Assembly (NCBI GenBank): GCA_021298815.1
Contig: JAJTHE010000002.1
Location: forward strand, 1 to 64,000
Length of the DNA stretch: 64,000 nucleotides
Source: Betaproteobacteria bacterium
GTDB lineage: Bacteria > Pseudomonadota > Gammaproteobacteria > Burkholderiales > CAIKXV01
Direction of reading: 5' to 3'
Shown piece after piece: positions 34,829-45,600 of the stretch. Within the stretch, counting starts at the first letter, position 1. Every line of letters starts with the position of its first letter. Both the position numbers and the translations under genes were made by a program. A model generated the notes under the pieces. The model was not told the origin of the DNA. It made no database searches and saw only the letters and a program-made list of their open reading frames with translations.

Positions 34829-34958
34829 GGCGGGCCTCCTTCGTGCGGTCCATTGAATGCCGCGGCAACGTCCCCATATTGCCATGCAACGGGTGCGGGC
34901 CTCGCCCCGGACGGGCGAGGCCCGCAGCCCGGCGATCCAGCGACCCAAGGAGCCACCG

Positions 34959-35606
34959 ATGCGCCGACTGCTTTCCATCCTCTCGCTCTGTTCCGCGCCG
35001 CTGCTGGGCGGCTGCGGCTACAACACGCTGCAGGTGACCGACGAGACCATCAAGTCGTCCTGGTCCGAGGTGATCATCCAGTACCAGCGGCGCGCCGACC
35101 TCGTGCCCAACCTGGTGGCCACGGTGAAGGGCTTCGCCGAACAGGAGAAGGAGATCCTGATCGGCGTCACCAACGCGCGCGCCCGCGTCGGCTCGCTGCA
35201 GGCGACGCCCGAACTGGTCAACGACCCGGCCGCCTTCGCGAAGCTCCAGGCGGCCCAGGGCGAGCTGTCCTCGGCGCTGTCCCGGCTGCTGGTGGTGGCC
35301 GAGAACTATCCGCAACTGAAGTCCGACCAGAACTTCCGCGACCTGCAGGCGCAGCTGGAAGGCACCGAGAACCGGATCGCCGTGGCCCGCAAGCGCTACG
35401 TAGACGCCGTGCAGGCCTACAACGTGACCGTGCGCCAGTTCCCGACCAACCTCACGGCGATGCTGTTCGGCTATGGCGTGAAGGCGAACTTCACCGTCGA
35501 GAACGAAGCGGCGATCGCGAAGCCGCCGACGATCGACTTCGGACGGCAGTCTGGCGCGCCCGCTGCCGCGCCTGCCGCCGCTCCCGCAACCACCCCCACG
35601 AAGTAG
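34959..35606 (+). CDS. lemA: LemA family lipoprotein
   Basis: Membrane-anchored helical protein of unknown biochemical role, 215 aa. The N-terminal lipobox LLGGC (Cys19) replaces the transmembrane anchor of many LemA proteins. The core is typical: YNTLQVTDETIKSSWSEVII, QRRADLVPNLVATVKGFAEQ, VVAENYPQLKSDQNFRDLQ and GTENRIAVARKRYVDAVQAY. The C-terminus is Ala/Pro-rich. AAGGAG lies seven bases before the ATG. It is followed after one base by a TPM-domain gene, the recurrent lemA-TPM-TPM arrangement. Confidence 0.94.
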   Translation: MRRLLSILSLCSAPLLGGCGYNTLQVTDETIKSSWSEVIIQYQRRADLVPNLVATVKGFAEQEKEILIGVTNARARVGSLQATPELVNDPAAFAKLQAAQGELSSALSRLLVVAENYPQLKSDQNFRDLQAQLEGTENRIAVARKRYVDAVQAYNVTVRQFPTNLTAMLFGYGVKANFTVENEAAIAKPPTIDFGRQSGAPAAAPAAAPATTPTK

Positions 35607-35607
35607 C

Positions 35608-36543
35608 GTGACCGCGCCCTGCATCGCGGCGGGCCGCATGCCCGGCACCGCGGATGCCCTGCGGCCCGCGGCCGTGGCGGTGCTGGGCGCGATACTCGCG
35701 TGCCTGTGCGCACTGGTCGCGCCCGCGCCGGCGGCTGCGCAGGCTGTGGTCGCGGTACCGCCCCTCGAGCGGCGAGTGACCGACCTCACGAAGACGCTGA
35801 ACAGCGCACAGGTGGCGGCGCTCGAAGCGAAGCTCGCCGCGTTCGAGAAGCGCAAGGGTAGCCAGGTCGCGGTGCTGATGCTGCCCACCACGAAGCCGGA
35901 AGCGATCGAGCAGTATTCGATCCGGGTGGCGGAGGCCTGGAACATCGGCCGCGGCAAGGTCGACGACGGCGCGCTGCTGCTGGTGGCGAAGGACGATCGT
36001 GCCCTGCGCATCGAGGTCGGCTACGGACTGGAGGGCGCGCTGCCCGACGCAGTGGCCAGGCGCATCGTCGACGAGGTCATCGTGCCGCGCTTCCGCGGCG
36101 GCGATTTCGCCGGCGGCATCGAGGCCGGCATCGACCGCATGATCGGCGTGATCGACGGCGAACCGCTGCCGGCGCCGCAGGCGCGCAGGGGCGGCGGGCA
36201 GGGCGGGGTCGACTACGAGTCGCTGCTGGTGCTCGCCTTCGTCGGGGCGGCGTTCGCCGGCGGCATCCTGCGTGCGATGGTCGGCAAGGGGCCAGCCGCG
36301 GGCATCGTCGGCACCGGCGTGGGCGTGATCGCCTGGGCGATGAGCGGCATGCTGCTGGTGGCGATCGGCGCGGCCCTGCTGGCGCTGGTGCTGACCCTGG
36401 CCGGCGGCGGCACCGGCGGCAGCCGGCGCGGCGGCGGCTGGTCGTCGGGCGGCGGCTGGTCCTCCGGCGGTGGTGGTGGCGGCGGAAGCTGGGGCGGTGG
36501 CGGCGGCGGATTCGGGGGCGGCGGTGCCTCCGGCCGCTGGTAG
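35608..36543 (+). CDS. TPM-domain membrane protein (YgcG-like) with Gly-rich tail
   Basis: 311 aa. Signal peptide (about 20-45), periplasmic TPM domain (about 52-175; RRVTDLTKTLNSAQVAALEA, AWNIGRGKVDDGALLLVAKD, RIEVGYGLEGALPDAVARRI), two membrane segments (about 207-230 and 235-272), then a Gly/Ser/Trp tail ending GGASGRW. TPM domains occur in a photosystem II repair phosphatase and in envelope proteins; a phosphatase activity here is unproven. The GTG at 35608 is one base after lemA; an ATG at 35638 would give a shorter, cleaner signal peptide. Confidence 0.9.
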   Translation: MTAPCIAAGRMPGTADALRPAAVAVLGAILACLCALVAPAPAAAQAVVAVPPLERRVTDLTKTLNSAQVAALEAKLAAFEKRKGSQVAVLMLPTTKPEAIEQYSIRVAEAWNIGRGKVDDGALLLVAKDDRALRIEVGYGLEGALPDAVARRIVDEVIVPRFRGGDFAGGIEAGIDRMIGVIDGEPLPAPQARRGGGQGGVDYESLLVLAFVGAAFAGGILRAMVGKGPAAGIVGTGVGVIAWAMSGMLLVAIGAALLALVLTLAGGGTGGSRRGGGWSSGGGWSSGGGGGGGSWGGGGGGFGGGGASGRW

Positions 36544-36553
36544 GGGCGCTGCG

Positions 36554-37051
36554 ATGGGCATCGCGCGCCGCCTGCGCCACCTGTTCACCTCGGCGCGATC
36601 CGTGCGCCGGGCCTTCCCGGATGCCTCGCTCGCCCGCATCGAACAGGCGATCGCCGGCACCGAAGCGCTGCACGGTGGCCAGGTGTGCTTCGCGATCGAG
36701 GCGGCGCTGGACGGGCCCGCGCTCTGGACCGGCCAGCCGGCGTCCGAGCGGGCGGTCGAGCTGTTCGGCCAGTTGCGGGTCTGGGATACCGAGCACAACA
36801 ACGGCGTGCTGATCTACCTGCTGTGGGCCGACCGCGATGTCGAGATCGTGGCCGACCGCGGCATCCATTCCAGGGTCGGCGCCGAGGGCTGGGAAGCGGT
36901 CTGCCGCCAGATGGAGGCAGCGTTCCGCGAAGCCCGGTTCGAGGCAGGCGCGCTGGCTGGCATCGAGGCGGTCGGCGCGCTGCTGTCGGCGCACTACCCG
37001 GGCGATGGCTCGCCGCGCAACGAGGTGCCCGACCGGCCGGTGCTGCTCTGA
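36554..37051 (+). CDS. TPM-domain protein, second copy (soluble type)
   Basis: 165 aa, without signal peptide. The TPM core includes RIEQAIAGTEALHGGQVCFA, FGQLRVWDTEHNNGVLIYLL and DRDVEIVADRGIHSRVGAEG. It resembles the third gene of lemA-TPM-TPM operons (often annotated TPM domain or DUF5130-like). The ATG lies ten bases after the first TPM gene. A basic N-terminus (RRLRHLFTSARSVRRAF) may aid membrane association. Confidence 0.88.
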   Translation: MGIARRLRHLFTSARSVRRAFPDASLARIEQAIAGTEALHGGQVCFAIEAALDGPALWTGQPASERAVELFGQLRVWDTEHNNGVLIYLLWADRDVEIVADRGIHSRVGAEGWEAVCRQMEAAFREARFEAGALAGIEAVGALLSAHYPGDGSPRNEVPDRPVLL

Positions 37052-37068
37052 CCGCCTGCGCCTGCCTC

Positions 37069-37087
37069 GCCGGCCGTCGCCGCCGGC
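37069..37087. terminator. Short inverted repeat between convergent TPM and glycosyltransferase genes
   Basis: Two GCCGGC copies (37069-37074, 37082-37087) can pair with a seven-base loop in the 36-base gap. Palindromic words are common in this GC-rich DNA, so this is a weak call. Confidence 0.25.
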
Positions 37088-38224
37088 TCAGAGTCCGAGC
37101 ACCCGCCCGAGGTCGCCGGTGACCTTCGACCAGGTGAAGCGGGCATGCACCGCGGCGCTGACCGCTGCCGCATCGAAGCGCTGCCGGCCTTCGATGATCC
37201 GGGCCAGCGCGTCGTGCAGGGATTCCGGGTCCGGTTCCAGCCAGGTGCGATGCCCCGACTGCACCCGCTTGCTGTCGACCTGCAGCCCGATCGCCGGCTC
37301 GAAGTAGTCGTCGGTCGACCCGCCGCGGGTGACCACGACCGGCACGCCGCATCCGGCGGCCTCGAGCGGCGTGAGGTTGAAGCCTTCGGCCTTGTACGGC
37401 GAGACATAGCAGTCCACCGACCCGTACAGCGCGGCGAGATCGGCGACGCTCAGGTTGTGCGAGACGAAGATGATCGACGCCACCACGTCCTCGGTGAACG
37501 GGTTGCCCTGCGCCGATGTGCCGAGCGTGGCGAGGATGCGATCCGCAGTCAGTCCGTACAGGTTGCTCTGGTCCTTCAGCACCAGCTTGAGGTGCCGGTG
37601 CCTGCGGCGCAGCCGGGCGAATGCGGTAAGCAGCAGGTCGATGCCCTTGTTCTCGGTCATCGCGCCCACCGACAGCAGCACGAAGTCGTCGTTGCGCACC
37701 CGCATCAGGTTGCGCATCGTCTTGCGCCGCTTGCGGTCGATCGGCCGGAACGTGCCCGGGTCGATGCCGTGCGCGACCACGTGCACCCGCGCCGGGTCGA
37801 AGCCGGTCTTCAGGAAGCCCGCCGCCGACCAGTGCGACGGCGTGACGATCGACAGGCGTTCGTCGGCGATCGACTGCTGCAGGTCGCCCCCGGCGAACAT
37901 GCCGGTGGTGTGCTGGTACTCGGCGGTGCCGAACACGAACAGCCGGTCTGCGTCGCAGGCTGACAGGTCGAACGGAAAGGTGATCCGGTAGGCGATGTCG
38001 GCGTGTTCCCCGGGGCGGGGTCCGCGGATCGACGCGATCTGCCGCTGCTGCGCGTCGCCTAACCCGCTGCCGTTGCGGCCCGGGTTCCAGCCGGCGTTGA
38101 AGAACGGGCGGTCGACATGGCACAACTCGACCGGCAGCCTGCACAGCTCCAGCAGCTGCCACTGGTTGACGATCGCGTACGAGTGGTTGATGCCGCGCCA
38201 GCCTTCGACCCTGAGCGTCTTCAT
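37088..38224 (-). CDS. Family 4-type glycosyltransferase (GT-B)
   Basis: 378 aa. The N-terminal acceptor domain contains GWRGINHSYAIVNQWQLLEL. The C-terminal donor domain contains VLLSVGAMTENKGIDLLLTA and the EX7E-type motif in KAEGFNLTPLEAAGCGVPVV, placing it in GT4. Sugar and acceptor are unknown. It lies 23 bases downstream of the DUF3422 gene on the same strand. The ATG at 38224 matches the natural beginning of the fold (MKTLRVEGW). Confidence 0.88.
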   Translation of the reverse strand: MKTLRVEGWRGINHSYAIVNQWQLLELCRLPVELCHVDRPFFNAGWNPGRNGSGLGDAQQRQIASIRGPRPGEHADIAYRITFPFDLSACDADRLFVFGTAEYQHTTGMFAGGDLQQSIADERLSIVTPSHWSAAGFLKTGFDPARVHVVAHGIDPGTFRPIDRKRRKTMRNLMRVRNDDFVLLSVGAMTENKGIDLLLTAFARLRRRHRHLKLVLKDQSNLYGLTADRILATLGTSAQGNPFTEDVVASIIFVSHNLSVADLAALYGSVDCYVSPYKAEGFNLTPLEAAGCGVPVVVTRGGSTDDYFEPAIGLQVDSKRVQSGHRTWLEPDPESLHDALARIIEGRQRFDAAAVSAAVHARFTWSKVTGDLGRVLGL

Positions 38225-38247
38225 CGCATGCGCCAGCCCGGGGCGCG

Positions 38248-39561
38248 TCAGTCGCCGACCGCGGTCGGCGCGGCCTTGGCCGGCGGGTTGCCGACGATCC
38301 TGCGCCTCACCCAGCGCACGGTCATTGCCACCGCGAACGCGACCATCGGGATCGCCAGGCCGGTGGCGATCGCCGCGTCGATGCGCACGCCCGCGGCCTC
38401 GAGCCCTGTCGCGACATAGGCGATCAGGCCGACCACGTAGTAGCTGATCGCCACCACCGAAAGCCCCTCGACCGTCTGCTGCAGCCTCAGCTGCAGGCGG
38501 GCACGCCGGTCCATCGACGCGAGCAGCGCCTGGTTCTGCTTCTCGCGCGCGATGCTCACCCGGGTCGACAGCAGGCTGCTCGCCCGCGCCACCCGCTCGG
38601 ACAGTTCCTGCAGCCGGCGCGACAGCGAGGTGCAGGTGGCCATGGCCGGGGACAGGCGGCGCGCCATGAACTCCTCGATGGTCTGCAGGCCGGGGATGCG
38701 CCGCTCGCGCAGCTCGTTGATGCGTGCATTCACCAGCGCGTGGTAGGCGCGGCTCGCGCCGAAGCGGTACTGGCTGGACGCGATCGCGCTCTCGACCTTC
38801 GCCGCCAGCTGCGTCAGCTCTCCGAGCAGGGTCTCGTCGCCGCGGTCCTCGTTGGCCATCTCCTGGGTGAGCGCCGCCAGCGAGCGCTCGATCTCGACCA
38901 CGCGCGGCGACTCGCGGCGTGCGATCGGCAGCGCGAGCAGCGCGAGCACGCGGTAGGCCTCGATCTCGAACAGGCGCTGCATCATGCGGCCGGCCTGGTA
39001 GTCGGTGAACGTGCAGGACAGCATCAGGAAGCGCACGAAGCCGTCGTGCTGGATCTTGAAGTCGGTGTAGGCAAAGCCGGCACCGTCGCCGATCGCGGCG
39101 CCGACCACCGCCGCAGACCCGAAGAAATCCTGCAGCATGCCCGGGTCGTCCGGCTTTTCCGGGGCCCGGATCACCTGCGCATGGGTGGCGACAATCACAT
39201 GCCCGGGGATCGCTGCCAGCCAGTCGGGGGGCAGGTAGTCGATCGCAGGCTCCGCGAACGGCCGTGTCGGCAGTCCGGGCACCAGAAGGATGTAGGTGGA
39301 GAATTCGCCATGGCGTTCCCACTTCAGCTGGAACTCGCCGAACGGCACGCTGAACTGGGTGAGGTCCTCGCCCGGCGGTGCGCACCCGAAGCGCTCGCAC
39401 AGCGCTCGCAGGTGCGCGCGCTCGTGTTCGCGTGCCTCGGTCTCGACCTGGATCGCTAGGTAGGATGCGCGCACCGGGATGTCGAGCGGTTCGTAGGGCC
39501 GCGCATGCACTTCATTCGCGGCGAGGAAGCGGTCGGGCAGGTCGGGCGGCAGGCGGATCAT
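38248..39561 (-). CDS. DUF3422 family membrane protein
   Basis: 437 aa. The N-terminus has FLAANEVHARPYEPLDIPVR and FSVPFGEFQLKWERHGEFST, both signatures of this uncharacterised, mainly proteobacterial family. A long helical region (about 235-360) is followed by two C-terminal membrane segments (about 368-388, 397-418) and a basic tail. No enzymatic motif is evident. It is divergent from the alpha-2-macroglobulin gene, 107 bases away. Confidence 0.9.
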   Translation of the reverse strand: MIRLPPDLPDRFLAANEVHARPYEPLDIPVRASYLAIQVETEAREHERAHLRALCERFGCAPPGEDLTQFSVPFGEFQLKWERHGEFSTYILLVPGLPTRPFAEPAIDYLPPDWLAAIPGHVIVATHAQVIRAPEKPDDPGMLQDFFGSAAVVGAAIGDGAGFAYTDFKIQHDGFVRFLMLSCTFTDYQAGRMMQRLFEIEAYRVLALLALPIARRESPRVVEIERSLAALTQEMANEDRGDETLLGELTQLAAKVESAIASSQYRFGASRAYHALVNARINELRERRIPGLQTIEEFMARRLSPAMATCTSLSRRLQELSERVARASSLLSTRVSIAREKQNQALLASMDRRARLQLRLQQTVEGLSVVAISYYVVGLIAYVATGLEAAGVRIDAAIATGLAIPMVAFAVAMTVRWVRRRIVGNPPAKAAPTAVGD

Positions 39562-39668
39562 CTACCGTATGAAGCCAGAAGGTGCCGATGCCTGCAAGCC
39601 CCGCGATGGAATCTGCGGCGATACACTCGGTGATCGGATCGAGTACGGGCCGCAACGATGGTTTCGGA

Positions 39669-42600
39669 ATGACGTTCCTGTCGCGGGGAAGCGCTGCATG
39701 GGCCGCCGCGGTGGTCGCGGTGGCGTTGTCCAGCCTGTCGACTGCGTGGCCGGCCAGGGGCCAGGCACAGCCCGACGGGGTGCACGCCCGGCCCGCGACC
39801 GCGCCGACCGGGGCCTCGCCTGCCGCACCGGTGCCAGCCGGGCCGGTGACGGTGGACACCGCCCCATCGGGCACGGCGAAGAACGTGCGCCAGTTCACCG
39901 CGCGCTTTTCCCAGCCGATGGTGGCATTCGGCGATCCCCGCCTGTCCGATCCGATCGCGGTGTCCTGCGCGGTGCCCGGTCGCGGCCGCTGGATCGACAC
40001 CCGCACCTGGGTGTACGACTTCGAGCGCACGCTGCCCGGTGGGCTGCAGTGCCGGTTCGCACTACGCGACGGGCAGCGGTCGCTCGCGGGCGCGCCGGTC
40101 GAGCCGCTGCGCGACGCAGGCTTTTCCACCGGCGGCCCGGCGATCGTCGCCGTCGCGCCAGCCGCCGACGACAACGAGATCGGCGAGGACCAGGTGTTCG
40201 TGCTGGCGCTCGACGCACCGGTGACCACGGCGAGCGTGCTGGCCAGCGCCTACTGCACCGCCGACGGCATCAACGAACGCATCCCGGTACGCATCGTGTC
40301 CGGCCAGCTGCGCGCCGCCATCCTCGCGCGCAGCGAGCCGTCGCCGTTCGGCGATGCGGGCGATGCCGACGACGATGCGCGCGAGGCACTGCAGGCCGCC
40401 GTCTCCGGCAGCGAAGCGCGCGCCCGGCGCCTGCTGGTGCGCTGCTCGCGCCAGCTGCCGGGCGACAGCGACGTGCGCCTCGTCTGGGGCCGGGGCATCG
40501 CGACACCGGACGGCATCGCCACCCGCGACGAGCAGGTGCTGGCCTTCCGCACCCGCCCGGCGTTCCGTGCGCGGTTCACCTGCACCCGGGTTAACCAGGC
40601 CGCCCAGTGCATCCCGGTGCTGCCGATGCGGGTGTTCTTCACCGCGCCGATCCCGGCGTCGATGGCGAAGGCGGTCACGCTGCGCGGCCCGGACGGGCGC
40701 CGCTATCCGGTGTCCGTCGAAGGCGAGGGCGGTCCGCTGCGCGCGGCGGCGCAGCCCGTGGCCGCTTCCGGGTCGGGCGCGGACGCGGCGGCTGAGGGAG
40801 CCGCGTCGGACGCACCGGCCGAGGGCCGTGCCGCGGCGGCGGCCGGCGACGGCGCGGCGCCCGGCGGCATCGCCGCGCGCCTGCGTGGCTGGTGGGCCGC
40901 CATGACCGGGTGGCTGCGTTCGTCCTGGCGCGATCCGATGGTCGAATGGGTCGAGTTCAAGGGGCCGTTCCCTGAGAACGCATCCTTCACGCTCGAGCTG
41001 CCGGGCCGGCTGCGCGACGACGCCGGGCGGCGCCTGTCCAATGCGGACAGCTTCCCCCTCACCGTGCGCACCGACGAGGACCCGCCACTGCTGCGCTTCG
41101 CCGCCCGGTTCGGGCTGGTCGAGGCCAATGCCGGTGCCCTGCTGCCGGTCACCGTGCGCAACCTCGATGCGACGTCCGGTGCGCAGGGCACGGAAGGCCG
41201 CATCCTGCGCGTCGAGGCGCCTACGCCGCGGGAACTGGCGAGCTGGATCAGCCGGGCCAGCGAAGGCGGCCCGGCCGATGGCGGCGATCCCGGCCGGCGT
41301 TCCATCCTCGCCGGGGTGGACGCCGCGCGTCCGCTGCTGCTGCCGAGAAGCACCGGTCCGCGCGAGTTCGAGGTGATCGGGATACCGCTGCAGCGGCCCG
41401 GCTTCTATGTCGTCGAGTTCGCCAGCCGCCGCCTTGGGGCCGCCCTGCACGACACGGCGCAGGCGCAGGCACAGCGCGACGCGATCGACAAGGCCGCCGC
41501 CGGTGGCCAGCCGCGTCCGCAGTTCAAGCCGCCGGCGCCGTCGCGCGATCCCTACTACGTGCCGGCCACCGCGCTGGTGACGAATCTGGTCGCGCATTTC
41601 AAGCGGGGGCGCGAAGGCTCCCTGGTCTGGGTGACCTCGCTCGATCGTGGCGAGCCGGTCGAAGGCGCACGCGTGCAGGTCATGGATTGCGACGGGCGCG
41701 TGTACCACGAGGGCATCAGCGACCGTGACGGCCTGGTGCGGGTCGGCGCCGCGCTGCCCGAGGACGAGCGCCTGCCCGGTTGTGCCAGCCCCAACGAGCG
41801 CGAACTGATGGTCACCGCCAGCCGCGGCGACGACTTCACCTTCACCATGACCGGCTGGAACGACGGCATCGCGCCCTGGCGGTTCAACCTGCCCACCGGC
41901 GACCCGGACGGTCCGTACACGCTGCGCGCAGTGCTCGACCGTTCGCTGCTGCGCGCCGGCGAGACGCTGCACATGAAGGTGTTCGCGCGCGAGCGGCAGC
42001 GCGACGGCTTCGCGCTGCCGCCGCCCGCGTTGACCGCATCCACCGTGGTGATCGAGCACCTGGGCAGCGAGCAGAAGTACGAGGTGCCCGTGCAATGGGG
42101 ACGCGGCGGCAGTGCGCTGGGCAGCTGGGAGGTCCCGAAGGACGCGAAGCTCGGCACCTACCGAATCGTGCTGAGGGAACAGCGCCGCACGCGCGAGCTG
42201 GGCGAGTTCCGGGTCGAGCAGGTCCGGCTGCCGACCATGCGCGCGACCGTGCGGCCGCCGCCGCTGCCGCTGGTGGCGGCGAGCGAAGCGTCCATCGACG
42301 TCCAGCTCGCCTACCTGTCCGGCGGTCCCGCCAGCGGCACCGCCGTGCGCCTGCGTACTGCCGCCATGCCGCGCACGATGCGTTTCCCCGCGCATGAAGG
42401 CTTCGTGTTCGCCAACGGCGACGTGGTCGAGGGGCTGGTCGGCAGCCGCTCGGAGGTCGACATGCTCGACGACCACGAATCCGGCGCCGATGGCGCGGGA
42501 GGGCGGCGCGAGCGGGCCGGCGACGACGGCGCGCTTAAGATCGTCGGCCTGCAGCAGGCGACGCTCGATGCCGCCGGCGGCGCGCGCCTGCGCGTGGCCG

Positions 42601-45600
42601 GCCTGCCGGTGGCCGCGACGCCGCAGGACCTGCTGTTCGAACTCGAGTACCGCGATGCCAACGGCGAGACGCTGACCGCCAGCGGCACGGCGGCCTGGCT
42701 GCCTTCCGCGGCGATCGTCGGTCTGCGCGTGGACGACTGGGTGCGGGCGCGCGACAAGGTAAAGATGCATGCGGTGGTCGTCGACCCGGAGGGCAGGCCG
42801 CTCGCCGGCGTCCCGGTGACCGTCGACGTGTTCCGGCGCGAGACGTTCTCGCACCGGCGGCGGCTGCTCGGCGGCTTCTACGCGTTCGAGAGCTACACGG
42901 ACATCGCCCGCACCGGCACGCTGTGCAGCGCGCGCACCGACGCGCGCGGCCGCATCGCGTGCGAAGGCCCGCCCGGGGCGAGCGGCAACCTGATCCTGCG
43001 CGCACGCGCGGTGGATGCGGCCGGCCGCCCGAGCGTCGCGCATCGCGAGGTATGGATCGCCGGTGGCGAACCCTGGTGGTTCGACCTGCAGGACAGCGAC
43101 CGCATGGACGTGCTTCCCGAAGCGGCGCGCTACGAGCCGGGCCAGACCGCACGCTTCCAGGTGCGCATGCCATTCCGTTCGGCGACCGTGCTGGTCACCC
43201 ACGAGCGCGAGGGCGTGATCGAGGCCTCGGTACGCAGGCTGTCCGGCGACTCGCCGGTGGTCGAGGTACCGGTGTCGGGCCGGCATGCGCCCAACATGTT
43301 CGTGTCGGTGCTCGCGGTGCGCGGGCGGGTCGGCGAGGTGCGGCCCACCGCCACCGTCGACCTGGGCAAGCCCGCCTACCGGATGGGAATCGGCGAGATC
43401 GCGGTGGGCTGGCGGGCCCATGAACTGAAGGTCGACGTGAAGCCGGAACGCACGGTGTACCGGGTGCGTGAACGCGCACGCGTCGTGGTCAAGGTGACCC
43501 GCGCTGACGGATCGATCCCGCCGGTGGGCAGCGAGATCGCGCTGGCTGCGGTGGACGAGGCCCTGCTCGAACTGGCGCCCAACGACAGCTGGGCGCTGCT
43601 GCAGTCGATGATGGGCCGGCGCGGCATCGAGGTGGAAACCTCCACCGCGCAGATGCACGTGGTCGGACGCCGCCACTTCGGCAGGAAGGCAGTGCTGCCC
43701 GGCGGGGGCGGCGGACGGCAGTCGGCGCGCGAACTGTTCGACACGCTGCTCGCCTGGCGCGGCCGGGTCGCGCTGGATGCCAACGGCGAGGCGGTGGTCG
43801 AGGTCCCGCTGAACGATTCGCTCAGCGCGTTCCGCATCGTCGCCATCGCCTCCGGCAACGATGCGGCGGGGGCCGGCCTGTTCGGTACCGGTGCCTCGAC
43901 CCTGCGCACCACGCAGGACCTGATGCTGCTGTCCTCGCTGCCGGCGCTCGCGCGCGAGGGCGACCGCTTCGATGCCGAGGTCGTGGTGCGCAACGCGTCC
44001 GAACGGGCGATCGAGGTGTCGGTGTCGGCGACGGCCACGCCGTCGGCTGCCGGCGGCGTGCCGCTTCGGCTGCCCGCGCAGGCCCTGGCGCTCGCGGCCG
44101 GCGAGGCGAAGCCGGCGCGCTGGACGTTCGACGTGCCGGCTGGAAGCGACGGCCTTGCCTGGGAGATCGCGGCCGGCGAACGTGGCGCGGTGGAGCGCGG
44201 GGAGGCTGCCGGCGACCGCCTGCGGGTGTCACAGCGGATCGTGCCCGCGGTGCCGGTGCGCACGCTGCAGTCGACCCTGGTGCAACTGGCGGCGCCGGGC
44301 GAGGCGACCGTGGTGCCGGTCCAGCGTCCGGCCGATGCGCTGCCCGGGCGCGGCGCGATCGAGGTGTCGCTCGCGCGCACGCTGGGCGGCGACCTGCGCG
44401 GCGTGCGCGAGTACATGCAGCAGTATCCGTACACCTGCCTCGAGCAGCAGGGTTCGCGTGCGATCGCGCTCGGCGATCGTGCCGCCTGGGACCGTCTGAT
44501 GGCTGCGCTGCCGGCCTACCTCGACCGCGACGGCCTCGCGCGCTACTTCCCGGCGATGCGCGAGGGCAGCGACGTGCTGACCACCTACCTGCTGCAGGTG
44601 TCCGACGAAGCCGGCTGGCCGATCCCGAAGGCGGCGCAGGAGACGATGACGACTGCGCTGCGCCGGTTCGTGCAGGGCCGGCTGTTGCGCGACTCCGGCA
44701 TGCCTTCGGCCGACCTCGTGCTGCGCAAGCTTGCCGCGCTCGACGCGCTGGCCCGGCATGGCGTGGCGATCGAGCCGGCCTGGCTGGAGCCGCTGGCGAT
44801 CGAACCGCAGTCGTGGCCGACCTCTGCCCTGCTCGACTGGCAGTCGCTGCTGCGGCGGGCGGCGAAGCTGCCCGACCGGGAGCGCCGGCTGGAGGAAGCC
44901 GGGCGCATCCTGCGCGCGCGCCTCACGCTGCAGGGCACGGTGATGGGGTTCTCCACCGAGCGGACGGACCAGCTCTGGTGGCTGATGGTGTCCGGCGACG
45001 TCAACGCCAACCGCATGCTGATCAACGCGCTCGACGGGCCGCCGCCGGCCGGCGAGGGCGCGGTCCAGGACCTGGCTCGCCTCGCGCGCGGCGCGCTCGC
45101 CCGCCAGCAGCGGGGCCGCTGGAACACCACGGTCGCCAACGCCTGGGGCGTGCTGGCGATGGCGAAGTTCGCCGCACGGTTCGAGGCGCAGCCGGTGGCC
45201 GGCAGCACGCTGCTGTCCGTCGGGGCGCCCGGCGCGGGCGCGTCGGTCGACTGGTCCGCGCCCGAGCGCGCGCCCGGTGCAGGCCGCGAAGCCTCGCTCG
45301 CATGGCCCGAAGGAGCGTCGGGTGCCGTCCCGTACGCTGCGCGATCCGCTGCCGAGGCCACGCTGACGCTGCGCCATGAAGGCAGCGGGCGTCCCTGGGC
45401 GACCATCCGCAGCCGCGCCGCGGTGCCGTTGCGCGAACGGCTCGATTCCGGCTTCAGGGTGTCGCGCGAGACGAGCCCGGTCGAGCAGAAGGTCGCGGGC
45501 CGCTGGTCCGTGGGCGACCTGATGCGGGTGCGGATCAGCGTGGATGCGCAGGCCGACATGACCTGGGTGGTGCTGACCGACCCGGTGCCTGCGGGATCGA

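Noticed and set aside
33806-34978. Longer ligJ product beginning at 34978 or 34885
   Set aside because: The added residues do not match the family, run into the lemA leader and lack a Shine-Dalgarno sequence; the CTG at 34828 has both.
36421-36540. Short GGC/GGN repeats that look like a DNA repeat array
   Set aside because: They encode the Gly-Ser-Trp tail of the TPM protein and vary in unit length, so they are protein low complexity and not a CRISPR or satellite array.
40062-43676. A 1204-codon open frame on the minus strand opposite the alpha-2-macroglobulin gene
   Set aside because: It lies wholly antisense to a gene with clear domains; its composition (His/Arg/Gly-rich) is what a GC-rich codon pattern gives on the opposite strand, and it has no recognisable motif.
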